The notes: generated by a model from the sequence alone, not told the origin. Counted from the stretch's first letter, positions 1 to 11,979 are shown. The stretch: DNA of 64,000 bases from Hydrangea macrophylla (GCA_033977485.1 CM066982.1:33210218-33274217); one strand, 5' to 3'. Program-made: numbers and translations.

Positions 1-421
1 TGGCAGTTCCTACTTCTTCGTCTAGGTTGCTATACATATACAGGCTAGACAAGCATGAAAGGTACCCTGCATCTCATGCACAACTCGACCAAAGCATACT
101 CAAAACAGCATTCATGGCTTCCATAGCTTAGGTTTTTATTTTTCTTATTCATTGATTAGGGACAACTCTTTGTTCTTAGTTTGTTTGGAGTTTCGTTAGT
201 TTCCAAGCCATTCAATAAAGCTTTATCTTTCTCAAGGTATTTTTACATTGATTTCTTGTGATTTATTTACTTCGCATAATAGATTTTGCACTTAGTTTTG
301 GCTTGTGTGCTTCAACATTGCCACTGGACCTTTTTGGTGAGGGTACTTTCCTACTTACCATTACTTTCGCTTAATTAGAAGTTAGATTTTTGCAGCACTT
401 GCATTAGCATAGTTAGGAAAC
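1..421. other. Unassigned repeat-like DNA
   Basis: AT-rich stretch without a convincing ORF on either strand. Its style resembles untranslated retroelement sequence, but I find no LTR end, TSD or protein motif to place it. Confidence 0.3.
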
Positions 422-720
422 CTAGTTTACACTCTTGAGCCACTTTTGGTTATGGCACGCCCGAACGCAAATAATAAGTAAACAGTAGCCGAGTTGTGTC
501 TTCGATGATATGGCCATCGGGCGCCCGGTTGTAATCCTAAAACCTTGAAACCCGGCCTCAGTCATGACAATAGTAACTCTCCACAAGGCCAAACACTCAA
601 CCATCAAAGCATCCACAATACCAGGGATAAACACTGAAAGTGCAAGAAACAAACTACCCCCATGATCAAGGAACACCACCCAAACCAACACCCCCTATCA
701 CGAAAGTTAGCACTTCAAAA
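422..720 (-). pseudogene. LINE-type RNase H domain remnant
   Basis: An 89-codon minus-strand frame reads like the RNase H-like domain (RVT_3 type) at the end of plant non-LTR retrotransposon polyproteins: an R/L-DHGGS turn, then F-IPG-DAL and ECLALWR, where these domains carry the conserved DA..AE..AL segment. Only about half a domain is present, and neither a reverse transcriptase nor a poly(A) tail is seen beside it. This is a decayed fragment, not a gene. A chance resemblance cannot be excluded without a profile search. Confidence 0.4.
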
Positions 721-1299
721 AGAATTATGATTTGCTATTGAGTGCTACTAAACATATTCACCAAATTCTCTCTACACGCACATTATATAGTGAAAAGTAA
801 ATGCATAATTTCAGGATGTACATGTGGGTGTATAAAAAAAAAATTTGTGGGTGCATTTACCAAAGGACTTTTTGATGTTTAAAGGGATAACAGCAAAATT
901 ACATAACACTCCATCTTATTTATCAGTTTCCTATAACACCAAACTAAAAGAAAAAGAAAAAGGAAACTCCTTCCCACTTATGCTATTTATATCCTCCTAT
1001 CTTCCCTTCTACTTTTCTTTTGACTTTTCTTATCCATAGAAAAGAATCATCATTTGCTATTCAGCGATCCAAGATACACACCCACCAAATTCTCTCTAAG
1101 CCCACAATTATGTGGTGAGAGTATATGCAACATCTCATACTCTTTTTTGCCTTTGTATTTCTTCTGCGGTTGTGAATTCCCCTCTGATGTTGCTTTGGGT
1201 GTTTTGATTGTTAACATGGTTGTTTTGTGAGGGATTCTATCTATTATTTGGCTTTAGATAGTACTCCATCCCATGTTGCATATTACTTATGATGTTGTC
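721..1299. other. Non-coding AT-rich spacer
   Basis: No convincing coding potential. Two related segments (about 723-785 and 1046-1105: GATTTGCTATT, CACCAAATTCTCTCTA, CACA.TTATGTGG/ATAGTG) suggest a diverged local duplication. Confidence 0.35.
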
Positions 1300-1811
1300 T
1301 AGGGCGAAGCCAGGAATTTTATTCGAGGGTCTGAGTTGCCACCCGAAATTATTTTTTTTAGTGTCTATTTATACTTTTTTTTTTTTTTTGGAAAATGGTC
1401 TCTATTTATACATATTTGTTAATGAGATATGGTGTCAAATTGGGTCTATTTAATAACTATATTATCTTTAGGGGTAATATTTATACATTTTGGGGTCTAT
1501 TTATCAATAAGGTATGGTGTCGAATTGAGTTTGGAACACTTAATTGGGGTGGGTTAGATTACATTTGGGCTAAAATATCACATGTACTAAAAATTTTCTC
1601 AAATTTTGGGGTGGGCTAGACTACATTTGGGTTAAAATATCACATGTACTATTTTTTTTTTCAAATTTGGGGGGGCTAAACTACAATTAGGCTAGAATAT
1701 TACATGTACTAAAAAAATTCCAAATTTTGGGTGGGGAGGGAGCGAGGGGAGGGGGTGAAGGGCGGGGGCTACAGCCCAGCCCAGCCCAGCCTACATGTAC
1801 CTCCGTCCTTG
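1300..1811. mobile_element. hAT-like non-autonomous element
   Basis: The left end TAGGGCGAAGCCAGG and the right end (reverse complement CAAGGACGGAGGTAC) resemble the TAGGGGCGGAGCC-type terminal repeats of plant hAT elements. Between them lie three tandem subterminal units of about 62 bp. Flanks share TGTTG, so an 8-bp TSD is at best degraded. No transposase is encoded. Confidence 0.45.
1544..1727. repeat. Three tandem units of about 62 bp
   Basis: Each unit contains GGGCTAGACTACATTTGGG-like and ATATCACATGTACTA-like blocks followed by an A/T tract. The third unit is the most diverged. The array lies near the right end of the hAT-like element, where hAT transposases typically bind subterminal repeats. 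Confidence 0.75.
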
Positions 1812-1866
1812 GCTGTTGGTGAGCTTTTTGTAAATTCTGGGATGGCCACTTGTACCTTTGTACATG

Positions 1867-3394
1867 TGTAGACACCCTGTTTTGGTTCACCCGTTCGATA
1901 GAATGAACCCCGCCTCAAGAACAACCCAATGACTGGAATCGGGAATTGTCGGTTATGAAGCAAAAATCCTTGAAGCATAGAGGTCTCTTGGATACATTAG
2001 AATAACCTCTAGGAAGACTTAGGTACATTAGAAACACAATTTAGAGACCCAAAACCCAAATTAGGATACCCGTTTTACATGAAATGACGAAAAATTACTT
2101 TTACCGAGCAAACTCCGGACTCCCTTTACAAAATATTCCTAAAATTGCTTAAATTGATGCCCTAAGCCTTCACATTGGCCAAAACCCTCTTAAGAGAATT
2201 TTCAGCCTTTTTACACCTCACAGGTTTGCTCCTTCTTGGAGTCCGCCTCACCTTTTTGACCTTAACTCAAAATCTATAAACTATTATTAAATGAGACCAA
2301 AAGCATTGAAAACTAGATTTCCATACCTTTCCAACGATATATCACAAGCCTAAAAAGAATAACTGAGGTAAGAGAACAAAGTCCGAAAATATAGGAGAGA
2401 AAATACAAGTTTTTGGGCTAAGTGCCATAGTGGCACTCAGCTGTGTGCCACGCAGCAGTCTTTATTGCCACATGAGATTTTTTAGTGCCACATAGGCACT
2501 CAGATATCTTAGATGTATTTTGGACCCTTGATTTGACATCAATCCTTGTGAAAATGCTCAAAAGCGCCTAAAAGTGTATTTTTTCTATCCCACATCTCTT
2601 AAACATAAACTTCCCAACCCATTGCACAAACTATAAAAGGGGGCCCTCCCCTCCCCATCCAACACACCTGAAAATCCTAAGAACTAAGCCCAAGGAAACC
2701 CCCATTGGAGGATTCCTAAGGACTCCTAGAAAGTTCTTAGCAAAGTATACGTTTTAGAGTTAGGATTCGAATCTTGGAGTCCTTGGTGCCAGCGGAGCTT
2801 TGCCGGATGAATATTCTGAGAGAAGTTCTTGGGGTAAGTTCTTCTTCTTTCATTTTAATTTTCTGATTTATTTTCCTGTTTTGATCTTTATATTCGTAGT
2901 TCTAGGTTTAATTTCTTGTTTGTTCTTAGCGTTCTTCATTATTCATTAGTTTAGATCTTTAAAGTTCTAGGATAGTTTTAATTCCTTGTTTGTAGTATCC
3001 TTATTAAAGTTGAGTTATCCTAGGCAAACTCTACCCGTAATGATGTGGTAGCTGGAGCCTGTGGGGTTGGTATCCAATCCATGGATATTCGACCCTCGAC
3101 GGTAATGAAACCTTAATTCGGATCTACGAGTCTAGTTTTAGGGCATTCATATAGTAATCATGTTGTAATGCATATTAATTAGAATAGTAGGCTATCCACG
3201 TTTATTTGTATCCTTGCATAGTAGTCTAATTCATGTTCTTATCCATGAATTAGATTATTCATAGTAGTTTATCCATATGCATAGTAATTTAATTAATTCA
3301 TATTCATGTATCCATGCATGCATACACTTGCACACTATCCTCACGTGCAATAGTAGGTTATCCAAACTAGGGTAACACTTAATTAGGCTTACAC
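1867..3394 (+). mobile_element. Tat/Retand-like LTR, left part
   Basis: Begins TGTAGACACCCTG, a start reminiscent of long LTRs of plant Tat-lineage gypsy elements (from memory). A TATA box (CTATAAAAGGGGG, about 2631) is followed by a C-rich leader, as expected of an LTR promoter reading rightward. The LTR is interrupted by the solo LTR at 3395; its right end and PBS are not identifiable, so lineage and extent are tentative. Confidence 0.4.
2631..2643 (+). promoter_or_regulatory. TATA box of the putative LTR
   Basis: CTATAAAAGGGGG followed by a pyrimidine-rich leader. It is the only strong core-promoter match in this stretch and fits an LTR U3/R boundary. Confidence 0.45.
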
Positions 3395-4709
3395 TGTTAG
3401 GAAACTGCGTTCCCAGAATCCGTTGATAGCGCGTATAAGTTGGTACTGCAAAAATTATGTGAAAACTACAATAACCCTATAAGGGCGGAACTAGGGTTAC
3501 CTTAAACTGCTAAAATGGATTGCTGTAGTAGACGAATCGAGAACACGGGCTCGATAACAGCTCACGATCTTCTACCGTATTCCTTTGCTGCCAGAATATC
3601 GAACTGAGTGTGGGCTCCTTCAAAATCCTTTATGTTTCTGCTCTCTCTTTTTACGCTCTCTTTTCTATTCCGAGTTATAATGCTCTTGATGGAAAAACGC
3701 AAACTGAGGAGAGAGCCAAAGCAGCATATATATAGGCTACGATAGGAACCATAAGAAGACAATAAGGAATAGGCTTCCTTATGGAATTAGGAAACCCTAA
3801 TTCGAACTGAATCAGATTCCTATTTTCATAAATTATAATTCACACCACTAAAGAATTATAATTGCACTCCTACCCTTATCTCAAAAATATATTTCGAGCT
3901 CCATGTTATTAAATGCTTATTATCTCCCCATGTTAAGATTACAGATATCCAATAATTCAATATAATTACTGACAACCATATTTAATTAATCTCTTAAAAT
4001 TCCTTGAGATCCTCTGCTTAACTTATCTGATATGTTGGATACAAAATCCACCTGTAGGGTTTGACATAATCAAAACTTATAAGCTTTCTCAAGGGGATAT
4101 CATCAATCCCAAAATTGAGACATGGATTCCATTATTAATTAATATCCACCACACAATTAATATTGTCACCCAATCCAATGAGGTATTGACCCATTTAAGG
4201 ATCTCACCCTTTTAGGGATCAAAGTGTAAATATCAAATGTACGTGTCTATAAATTAATTTAGGATTTAGAGCATAAGCACTCATAATAGTCATGAGGTAT
4301 TAATTATCTTATAAGTCAGTATAAAGATAATTACCCTAAGTCGGTCCCATTTAATACACAAAGTGTACCAGCATGGTGAGTTAAAACTATATCATTTCCC
4401 GTAGTCAAGACAAACCTACTACAACACCATGTTGCAGTCCTACTGATGGTGTGTCCAATCCATCTAAGACTGTAAACCAAAATCTTACATTTTACAAGAT
4501 CCGATGGTCTGATCTTCCTTGTGTAAGCCGAACTCTACACACCAAACCACGTACTATGTAGAATGAAAGACACACATACATAATATTAAATAAATAATAT
4601 AATACAAATATTGCCCACACAGATTCTCATAAAAATGGATTAACTGATTTTATTAAATAAATAATAAATCAACTACATAAAGCATGGCTTTTAGTATATA
4701 TCCCTAACA
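3395..4709 (-). mobile_element. Solo LTR, copia-like, TSD TACAC
   Basis: A 1,315-bp unit bounded by TGTTAGGAAAC and CCCTAACA, with TACAC directly repeated at 3390-3394 and 4710-4714. It is an inverted relative of the LTR at 50913-52232. No PBS, PPT or internal region adjoins, so it is a solo LTR left by LTR-LTR recombination. Read on the minus strand, a TATA motif (CCTATATATATGC) lies near 3725-3738. Confidence 0.9.
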
Positions 4710-4865
4710 TACACGTGCACACTACGACACACATAGTACTCATGTTTGGATGTAGATACATGCTATCAAGGTTGAGAATAGTAGGATATTCTCAACCACT
4801 CTATGTAAAGACGAGGCAAACATACTTTCTGACCCGTCCAAACCACTTATAAGACTCGAGCCCCA
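4710..4865 (+). mobile_element. Continuation of interrupted LTR DNA
   Basis: Resumes the host sequence at TACACGTGCACAC after the solo LTR. Both flanks share short motifs (AATAGTAGG...TAT), so they were one repeat before the insertion. No coding potential. Confidence 0.4.
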
Positions 4866-5816
4866 CTTGTTAGAGGAGAACGTTCAGGATCTACCAACTT
4901 AAAACTCGATAATCACTAAAATAGAAACACTAAGGAATTAAGACCGTGATTTAAGAAATCGAATACTACTCCTTGAAACCTTGACATATTTATGCTTACT
5001 TTCAATGCCTTATACTTCTCACCCTCATATGATTCTTATATTGCCTATCTTGTTGTGAAGAAAACAGCTCTCAATTATATGCCTTGACCTCAACACACCT
5101 CATCTTATAATTATTCTTCTTAAACTATTGAAGCATGTGATTGGAATGGAGTATATGTGGGGGAATAATATTTTAAAAAAAGGAGAAAAAGAAAAGCAAG
5201 GATGAGAAGAAAAGAAAAGGAAAAAAAAAAGTGAACGTGAAGGAGTTAAGAACAAAATAAAGGAATAGATAATGAGTTGGAGACTCGAAAATAGTAAAGT
5301 TGAAGTTAGATCTACTCCATCACATGCGAAGACATGCGGTCTCTCTCACATCCTTCTAACCACTAAATAAAATCCCAAATCTAAGTCTTAATGATTCTTG
5401 ATGACTTAGTTTCAACATCTAGGTGTAAATTGAGTTATCTACAGTAGTTTGCTCCTTTAGTAAGTGGTATTTTATTCATGAGACTATACACTCCAAAAGA
5501 TTCGTCCTTCAAGAGTCATGTATTAGTTATCCCTACATTTATTCATCTTAAAGCTTTCATACATTGAGTGGTCATTTCTGTGCAACTTTCTGAGACTGTT
5601 TTGCATGAGTGCAAACCTGTGTGAGATTTGAGTCAAAGGTGCAAATCCTTGAACATGTTGGTCTATATAACTTTAAATAAGGTTTAATATGTAACTGTTG
5701 ACTCCACACACACACAAGGAAGCATGAATGTTATACATATGTTATGATTACCTGGTGGCATGTAAAGTATGTCAGCATTCTTCATGGTTTGATTGAGGAT
5801 GACATGTCCCTACCGA
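4866..5816 (+). mobile_element. Athila-type 3' non-coding fragment
   Basis: Matches, in inverted orientation, the stretch between the last ORF and the 3' LTR of the Athila element at 53462-64000. Shared blocks include CTTGTTAGAGGAGAACGTTC (here near 4868, inverse near 56330) and GAGACTATACACTC (near 5481, inverse near 55751). No ORF. It is split from its right part by the hAT element at 5817. Confidence 0.7.
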
Positions 5817-6045
5817 TAGGCCTGGCAACTTCAATCTAAAACCATGAACCCACCCAGTTTGACCCGGAAATAAACGTTGTTGGGTTCATAGCATTCCACA
5901 TACGGGTTATAAATGGGTTCGCTGGTCAATCGTCTTTTAATGAGCGGGTCGACATTGGACCCATTTATCACCCGCGAACAACCCACCGACATACACCCTA
6001 ATTAATTCTCCCCATTCTTTTGCCCAGTTCTCAACACCTCCTCAG

Positions 6046-6047
<2 letters not shown>

Positions 6048-6086
<39 letters not shown>
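6048..6086. repeat. (CT)n microsatellite
   Basis: Nearly pure CT dinucleotide tract inside the hAT element. Confidence 0.95.
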
Positions 6087-6088
<2 letters not shown>

Positions 6089-6139
6089 ACGCTCACAATA
6101 GCCCCCCTCTCTCTCCAGTGGTTTGAAGCCTTGAACATC

Positions 6140-6144
<5 letters not shown>

Positions 6145-6194
<50 letters not shown>
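6145..6194. repeat. (CT)n microsatellite
   Basis: Second CT tract, about 60 bp after the first. The apparent reading frames across both are low-complexity Ser-Leu or Arg-Glu artefacts. Confidence 0.95.
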
Positions 6195-6197
<3 letters not shown>

Positions 6198-6740
6198 TTT
6201 CTTGGTTACAATTTTTCTTCAAGCTTTTCAATTCTTTCATGTGGGTTTTTGATTAATGGTCCTACAGGCATGAAGGTTTTTTCCCTTCAATTACGGTTCC
6301 CCTTCTCACTCCCACAATTATTTATTTATGTATATATACATGTCATATATATATAGATACAAGAATTGCTTTCTAGATCTGATTAATACAAAAACCCATG
6401 TATTGGGCAAATAAAAATATCATTTGTATTTAGAATAATATATAGGAATTGCTTTCTATCAACTTCTCTGGAACAAGGGTTTTTGTGTTGATGTTATCTT
6501 ATTAATATATTTTTTTTTAACAATCTTTTATTCATGTGTTTGGTGAAGAGGCCCACTTCTGATAAAAAAAAAATTAATTAAAACAAAAAAAAAAAGTTTG
6601 ACCCGACCCGGTTTCAACCCGCCCAAATTTAACCCGAGCAAATAGGTCAAATACGGATCAACAACCCATTTCTTACCCAACCCGCATCTAACCCGCCCAA
6701 AACCAACCCAACTCGCCCATTTGCCACTCCTACCTACCGA

Positions 6741-6935
6741 GCATAGTTTTCAGTTCATAAAGAGAGAGCATTTCGGAAGTTTTTCTTACCTTTCATTTTA
6801 TAGATGGAATTTTGTGGGTATATTCACATAAAACCCTCACGAGACAACGGTCGTGCACTAGGGGAAACCTAGGGGTTTAACGGCTTGTTGCATACGCTAA
6901 ATTTCACCGCGATTCCTGCGAAAGTGACATTCTAA
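6741..6935 (+). mobile_element. Athila-type fragment, right part
   Basis: Continues the Athila 3' region after the hAT element: CCCTCACGAGACAAC, AAACCTAGGGGTTTAA and ATTCCTGCGAAAGTGA match the inverse of 55225-55345. Similarity stops just after GCGAAAGTGA. Confidence 0.75.
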
Positions 6936-8802
6936 ATCAAGACTAATATCTTCTATCCAAGAGCAACCCTCTCTACTCCAACATTTTTGGTTGAGGAAAT
7001 CTCATCTTCTCCATCACCGATCATCGAAGCTCAACCCCGTCGCCCACAACTGAAGTCGACAAGACTATGGGGAAGAAGGGTAAGTGTAAAACTTAACACT
7101 ATTGTTTGAATCATTCATAATTTTTCACCCTATGCATGTTTGTTTGAACATAATCAAACAATCTTTGGTCCAAAACATGATCTGAGGAACAATAATTTTG
7201 GAAAAAATTAAGATATTGACTCAGTCGAAAATAGATTCGATTTTTATTTTTTCAAAATATACTTAGGTATTGACCTTCATATGTTTTTAAGGACCAAGAC
7301 TGCATGTCGTCGATATGCCAAAAAAAGCATTCGGTGGTGAAGAACTCTGAAGTCCAACTCCATTACATACAAATGAGATGACAAAATAAGGTAAATGATG
7401 ATTTTTTCGTTATTCTAGAATGATATCTATCTTATTTTCAAAATTTCGGTTCCCAAGTTCCAAATGTGGTAATTTGAAAGTGTAAGTGTTAAATTTGATA
7501 TAGATCGGTCTGGCTTACATGTTGATGTTGAACATGGCCTCTTGATGTGAGATTCTACACTCGTATATTGCGTAACTAATATCAGTTTTTAATTTACACT
7601 GATGTTCTGGATGTAAATGGTTGCACGATATAGTTCATCACCATATTTAATACTTATATTCATATGCATCCCCATTGAAACATTTACGTGTTATATTTAA
7701 CACACTTTTTTTTATTTAAATTTGATATGTTGAACACATCGTTTAAGATTCAGAGTCGCATTCGATGTGATTAGTGTGAAATTTCACACTTGTATTCGTT
7801 GAAAATATAGTAGGAAATATACCCACTCATTCATAGTTGCATATACGCCAAGTGTGAAATTTAACACTGTCAATTGATCATCAAATAGTTATGCATTTAA
7901 TCTTTGCGATGCTGATAATATCCATCTCTATGCAGCTCGCGCTTCAAAGACGCAACCAAACACAAAGTCCCCGGCAAAGGGAGAACGATGCAGATCAGTG
8001 GCGGGCTAATTTAGTCCACGAATTTCTAAATAGACCCGCAAGGTCCTAGAATCTAGAAGAACACGAGGCTCTAGCTAAAGCTTCAGAAATACAAGAGAAA
8101 AATCAACAAGTGAAACAAGTGCTGAAAAAGCTTCTTTTTTTTTTGGGTGAGTTGGATGTGATATTATTATCATTCTGTATTATCATGTCTACACTGCATT
8201 CGTTATTTTGATGGGTGATACTGTCATTTCGGAACTTTGGATATTATCTATCTTTTTGTTATGACAGTGATTTTGGTTTTGTTTATGATAACAAGTCTAT
8301 AATGTTAAGTCAATCATCTTTGGTAATGGATGTCATGTCATTTAATTTATGTCACGTTAAATAGTGCTGGGTTGTTCTGCCATTTAGGATATGACATTAG
8401 TATGAAATTTAACATTGAAAATTTCACGCTACAATTTCATTTATTAGAAATTCAAAAAAAAAAAAAAAAACATGATAGGTGAGCAGATTTTTCAACAAAT
8501 TTTTTTTTTCCAAAAACTAAGGTGATTCATGGCAACATACACAAAAAACGGAAATCACTATAATTATGGATGTTAATTCCAAATTAGATATTGGCAAGTC
8601 AAAATGCTATCATAACTACAAGAATCAATGTGTGTGTATGTGTGTATATATATATATGGCAAGTCAAAATCAGATTTAATGAATATCTATGTTAAATTTC
8701 ACACTAACAAAACCAGTTTTAGTGTAAAATTTCACACTAATGAACCAGTTGTAGTGTAAGAAATAAGTCATAAGATTTTTGTTTTTGTTTCTGAACAGAA
8801 GT
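6936..8802. other. Unclassified DNA with GTGTGAAATTTCACAC motifs
   Basis: No sustained ORF. A short plus-strand ATGGGGAAGAAGG followed by GTAAGTG (about 7066-7087) and an exon-like piece after TGCAG at 7935 could be remnants of a captured spliced gene, but the pieces cannot be joined into a recognisable product. From about 7490 on, variants of GTGTGAAATTTCACAC recur (7770, 7850, 8690, 8727) and continue past the hairpin at 8803. Confidence 0.35.
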
Positions 8803-9247
8803 GAGAAATTTATCATCAAATTTATGTTATTTAGTGAGAATTTCTCACCTTTTGAATGGATATAATGAGAATTAATCATGCTAATTAATTGTTCCAAAAA
8901 TCACTCACCAAATTTCTCTTAATATATTCAATTATGAAATTGCCGCGCTGGCTCGGACGCAACTGTGGCAAATGTATTGGATTCGATTTAATATATGAAA
9001 CTGCCGCTGGCGCGTACGCATCTTAGGCAAATGTACTGGATTCGATTTAATTGTGAGTTGCGGCCGCGCCAGTGGTAGTTTGCCACAATTGCGTCCGCAC
9101 CAGCGGCAGTTTCATAATTGAATATATTAAGAAAATTTTGGTGTGTTATTTTTGGAACAACTAATTAGCATGATTAATGCTCATCATATCCATTCAAAAG
9201 ATGAGAAATTCTCACTAAATAACTACGAATATAATGAGAAATTTCTC
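8803..9247. repeat. Large imperfect inverted repeat (hairpin)
   Basis: The left arm (8803-8973) and right arm (9079-9247) are imperfect reverse complements of about 170 bp: TTTAGTGAGAATTTCTC, TGAATGGATAT, AATCATGCTAATTA, TTAATATATTCAATTATGAAA and GCGGACGCAA occur in each. The 105-bp loop holds a further direct copy of the GC-rich block (AACTGCCGCTGGCGC). It could be a MITE or foldback element; if transcribed it would form a long hairpin RNA. Confidence 0.85.
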
Positions 9248-10097
9248 AATTTTGAGTTTCACAATATCAAATTACACTACAAACTCTAAACATCTAGTGT
9301 GAATTTTTCTCTTTTACTCAGATGCAGTATAAAATTCGACACAGTATGAAATAGTTGAGTGTGAAATTTTATACTGTAAAACACAATACGAAATTTCACA
9401 CTGTACGGACTGTTATCTCATTCGAATGGATATGGACTGTTATAGAATGGAGTGTATTAGTGATGTTCAATATAAATGAAACATATTTGTAACATATTTG
9501 TAAAGTAAAATCCTAAAATATTGGGATATTACTTCTATGTATATATCATATGCAATATCAGTGATGATTGATAAGATTTGATAACTAATTCCATATTTAA
9601 ATCGTTATTAAACATATGTGTATATATATATATAGATTAGGGGAGAAAAGTCATCAAATTATTCTAAATGGGATATTTTGGACTAATCCCTCAATACAAT
9701 CAAAAATTATAGGACGTATTATTATGAAGATACAATTGACGGACCTATTCCAAAAAAACATTGATAGAATAGGACTTTTCACTATATTTTTCTATAAAGA
9801 ACACCCAAAAAAAAAAACAACAACAACAACAACAACAAAAAAAAATTGGGAAAAAAAAGAAACAAAACAAACAAAGAAGGGCCTTGTTTGGGAACCGAAA
9901 AAACAAGAAACCAAAAACAAAGGCCCAAATTGGATTGCCAAACATAGCGTAGCTAAAATTATTGGCTTAGGCACATGAGTCCCTTGTTTGGGAAATAGCC
10001 AACATAAAAAAATAAAAATAAAAAAGAGATGCCAAAAAGTGTGTGCCAATCAAGGAGTCATAATTATTGACTTCTGCGTCCAAGCCATTAGTCGGTT
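9248..10097. other. AT-rich spacer with simple repeats
   Basis: Contains more GTGTGAAATTT motifs (9299, 9358, 9389), a TA tract near 9620, a CAA tract near 9819-9838, and two CCTTGTTTGGGAA motifs (9885, 9982) of the kind found at MITE ends. ORFs across it are low-complexity. Confidence 0.4.
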
Positions 10098-10099
10098 GT

Positions 10100-10190
10100 T
10101 TGGAAAAGGTTGTTCATACTTTTTCCAGTTAAATTACGGAGTACCATTTTTCCCTTCGCAACTGGGAAAAGTATGAATAGCCTTTTCCAA
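10100..10190. repeat. Short foldback/MITE-like hairpin
   Basis: TTGGAAAAGGTTGTTCATAC at 10100 is matched inversely by GTATGAATAGCCTTTTCCAA ending at 10190, with a loop of about 30 bp. It abuts the tandem duplication that follows. Confidence 0.6.
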
Positions 10191-10620
10191 AAAAAAAGCT
10201 CTTTTAGTATAAGTTGAAAACTGACCTAAACCTAATTATTTTAGTGAACTTACATAAAAACCCTTGCTCAAATCCAGAAATGAACCCAAAAAAGTGTATA
10301 CATGTATGCAATTGGAAGAGTTGAGAAGGGCAAAATGGTATTTCAACTGGGAAATATGAATAGTGTTTTCCAAAAACAAGGCTCTTATAGTACAGGTTTT
10401 GATGGCAATTATGGTGTAAAAAGTTAATTGAATCCTCATTTTGATATTAAATAAAATTTCAAAAACTAACCTGAACCTATTTATCTTAGTGAACTTACCA
10501 AAAAAAACCTTGCTCAAATCTAGAAATGACCCCAAAAACCCTTGCTCAAATCCATAAATGAACCCAAAAAAAGTGTATACATGTATGCAATTGTAAGAGT
10601 TGAAAAGGGCAAAATGGTAT
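10187..10620. repeat. Diverged tandem duplication, about 245-bp period
   Basis: GTGAACTTAC plus CCTTGCTCAAATC occurs at 10244 and 10489, and GTGTATACATGTATGCAATT and GGGCAAAATGGTATTTC recur in each unit. The second unit is cut by the solo LTR at 10621 and resumes at 11980. Confidence 0.8.
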
Positions 10621-11979
10621 TGTTAGCCTTAAGGTATATTAAGGCATATTTAATTATGTTTTGATGATGTCAAATATGCTATGATAATTACATGATTCAT
10701 ATTGATTCATTCTTTGTTATTATCATAGTCATTTTTATGCTCATATAATCTCATGTATTAATATTATATCAATGTTTTAACATCTTTGTGTGCATGAGAT
10801 TCAATTGATGTAGATCAAGATTACAAGGAGCTCAATAAGGATCAAGCTTGAAGACTTGAAGATATTTCATCCTTGGTTGAAGTCTAGGACCATCATTGTA
10901 AGGCATCTTGATCTCACACTCATAAGGGCTCAAACAAATGCTAAAAGTTAAAGTTTTGGAAACAAATTTTAAATGGGTCATCTTTAAAGCAATGCCCCAA
11001 CCAATTGGAGAATAATTAGATGTTGAGTTTTATATGGTTGGAAAGCTATTTGAATCTAGTTTCCAAAACATCAAATGGATCTCAAAAATTCATTTTGTAG
11101 AGGGAGTTAAGGCCGTTTTAGTGACGAGGTGTCAGTCTGCCAAAACCAGCAGAAAACCAGTCGACTGATCTCTGAAGGGTGCAGTCGACTGAAGGCATGT
11201 GCAGTCGACTGAAGGCCTGATGCAGTCGACTGAAGTGGGCAGAATTCAATCAGAACCCTCTGTAAACACACCTCAGTCGACTGCTTCAAGGTCCAGTCGA
11301 CTGAAGCGACCTGGAAGTCAATAACGGCTAGTTTTTAAAGGGGTTTTTAATTACCAAATGTGCCACCAACGGCTATAATCTTTCTTGGCCTATAAATACA
11401 TGTTTTCCCACACCATTTCATGTTGATCAATCTATTGGAAAAATATCAATTTCAATCACACAACTTGTTGATTCTTAATCATTCTCAATTGAGCCCTAGT
11501 TGTGTGAGTTTATCAATTTGCTCTAGCTTTCAAATTGTAATCTTTTAGAGAGTGAATTGTAGTGAGCTTTCAATTGTATTATCCACTCTATAAAGAGAGT
11601 TTAATTTGTATCAAAATCAATTGTAAAGAGTGAGGGTTAGTAACCCTTGTGTGCAAAGAAGAGGTGTTCTTCTTTGGGAGAGATTGAAGGCTCTTGTAAC
11701 GGTTTGGTGCACACCCGTAAGTGCTCCGGGAACGGTTTGGTCTACACCCGTGAAGTAGATCGGATTAAAGGAATCCTCAAGAGGTGTTCTTGAGGGGTGG
11801 ACGTAGGCCGCGGGGTGCGATTGTCGAACCACTTGAAAAATTGGTTTGCAAGTATCTCTTCCCTTATCTCTTTACATAATTGCTTGTGATTGTGTTTAAT
11901 TTGCAATTTGTTTTAAAAGGTTAATTTCCGCTAAAACCTTATTCACCCCCCCTCTAAGGTTTCCACATTTGGGCCAACA
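10621..11979 (+). mobile_element. Solo LTR, SIRE-like copia, TSD GGTAT
   Basis: 1,359 bp, from TGTTAGCC to GGCCAACA, flanked by GGTAT at 10616-10620 and 11980-11984. The uninterrupted sister repeat at 10330 shows the empty site. A TATA box (CTATAAATAC) lies near 11390, and the C-tract before the 3' end (TTATTCACCCCCCCTCTAAGG) is typical of SIRE/Maximus copia LTRs. A cluster of CAGTCGACTG palindromes lies at 11155-11310 in U3. No internal region remains. Confidence 0.92.
11155..11310. repeat. Cluster of CAGTCGACTG palindromes
   Basis: Five copies of (G/C)AGTCGACTG(A/C) spaced irregularly by about 15-70 bp, upstream of the TATA box of the solo LTR. The cores are conserved while the spacers differ. 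Confidence 0.85.

Larger units (their letters stand above)
5817..6732. mobile_element. hAT non-autonomous element, TSD CCTACCGA
   Basis: 916 bp. Ends are TAGGCCTGGCAAC and TTGCCACTCCTA (TIR TAGGnnTGGCAA). The 8-bp duplication CCTACCGA is perfect at 5809-5816 and 6733-6740, diagnostic of hAT insertion. Subterminal regions are rich in ACCCG/ACCCGCCCAA motifs, likely transposase-binding repeats. It carries two CT microsatellites and no transposase. Confidence 0.9.

Noticed and set aside
6002..6256. ORFs on both strands through CT repeats
   Set aside because: Translation of a dinucleotide microsatellite, with no non-repetitive coding content.
9745..10049. Phe/Cys/Val-rich minus-strand ORFs
   Set aside because: Produced by the CAA and poly(A) tracts near 9809-9845.
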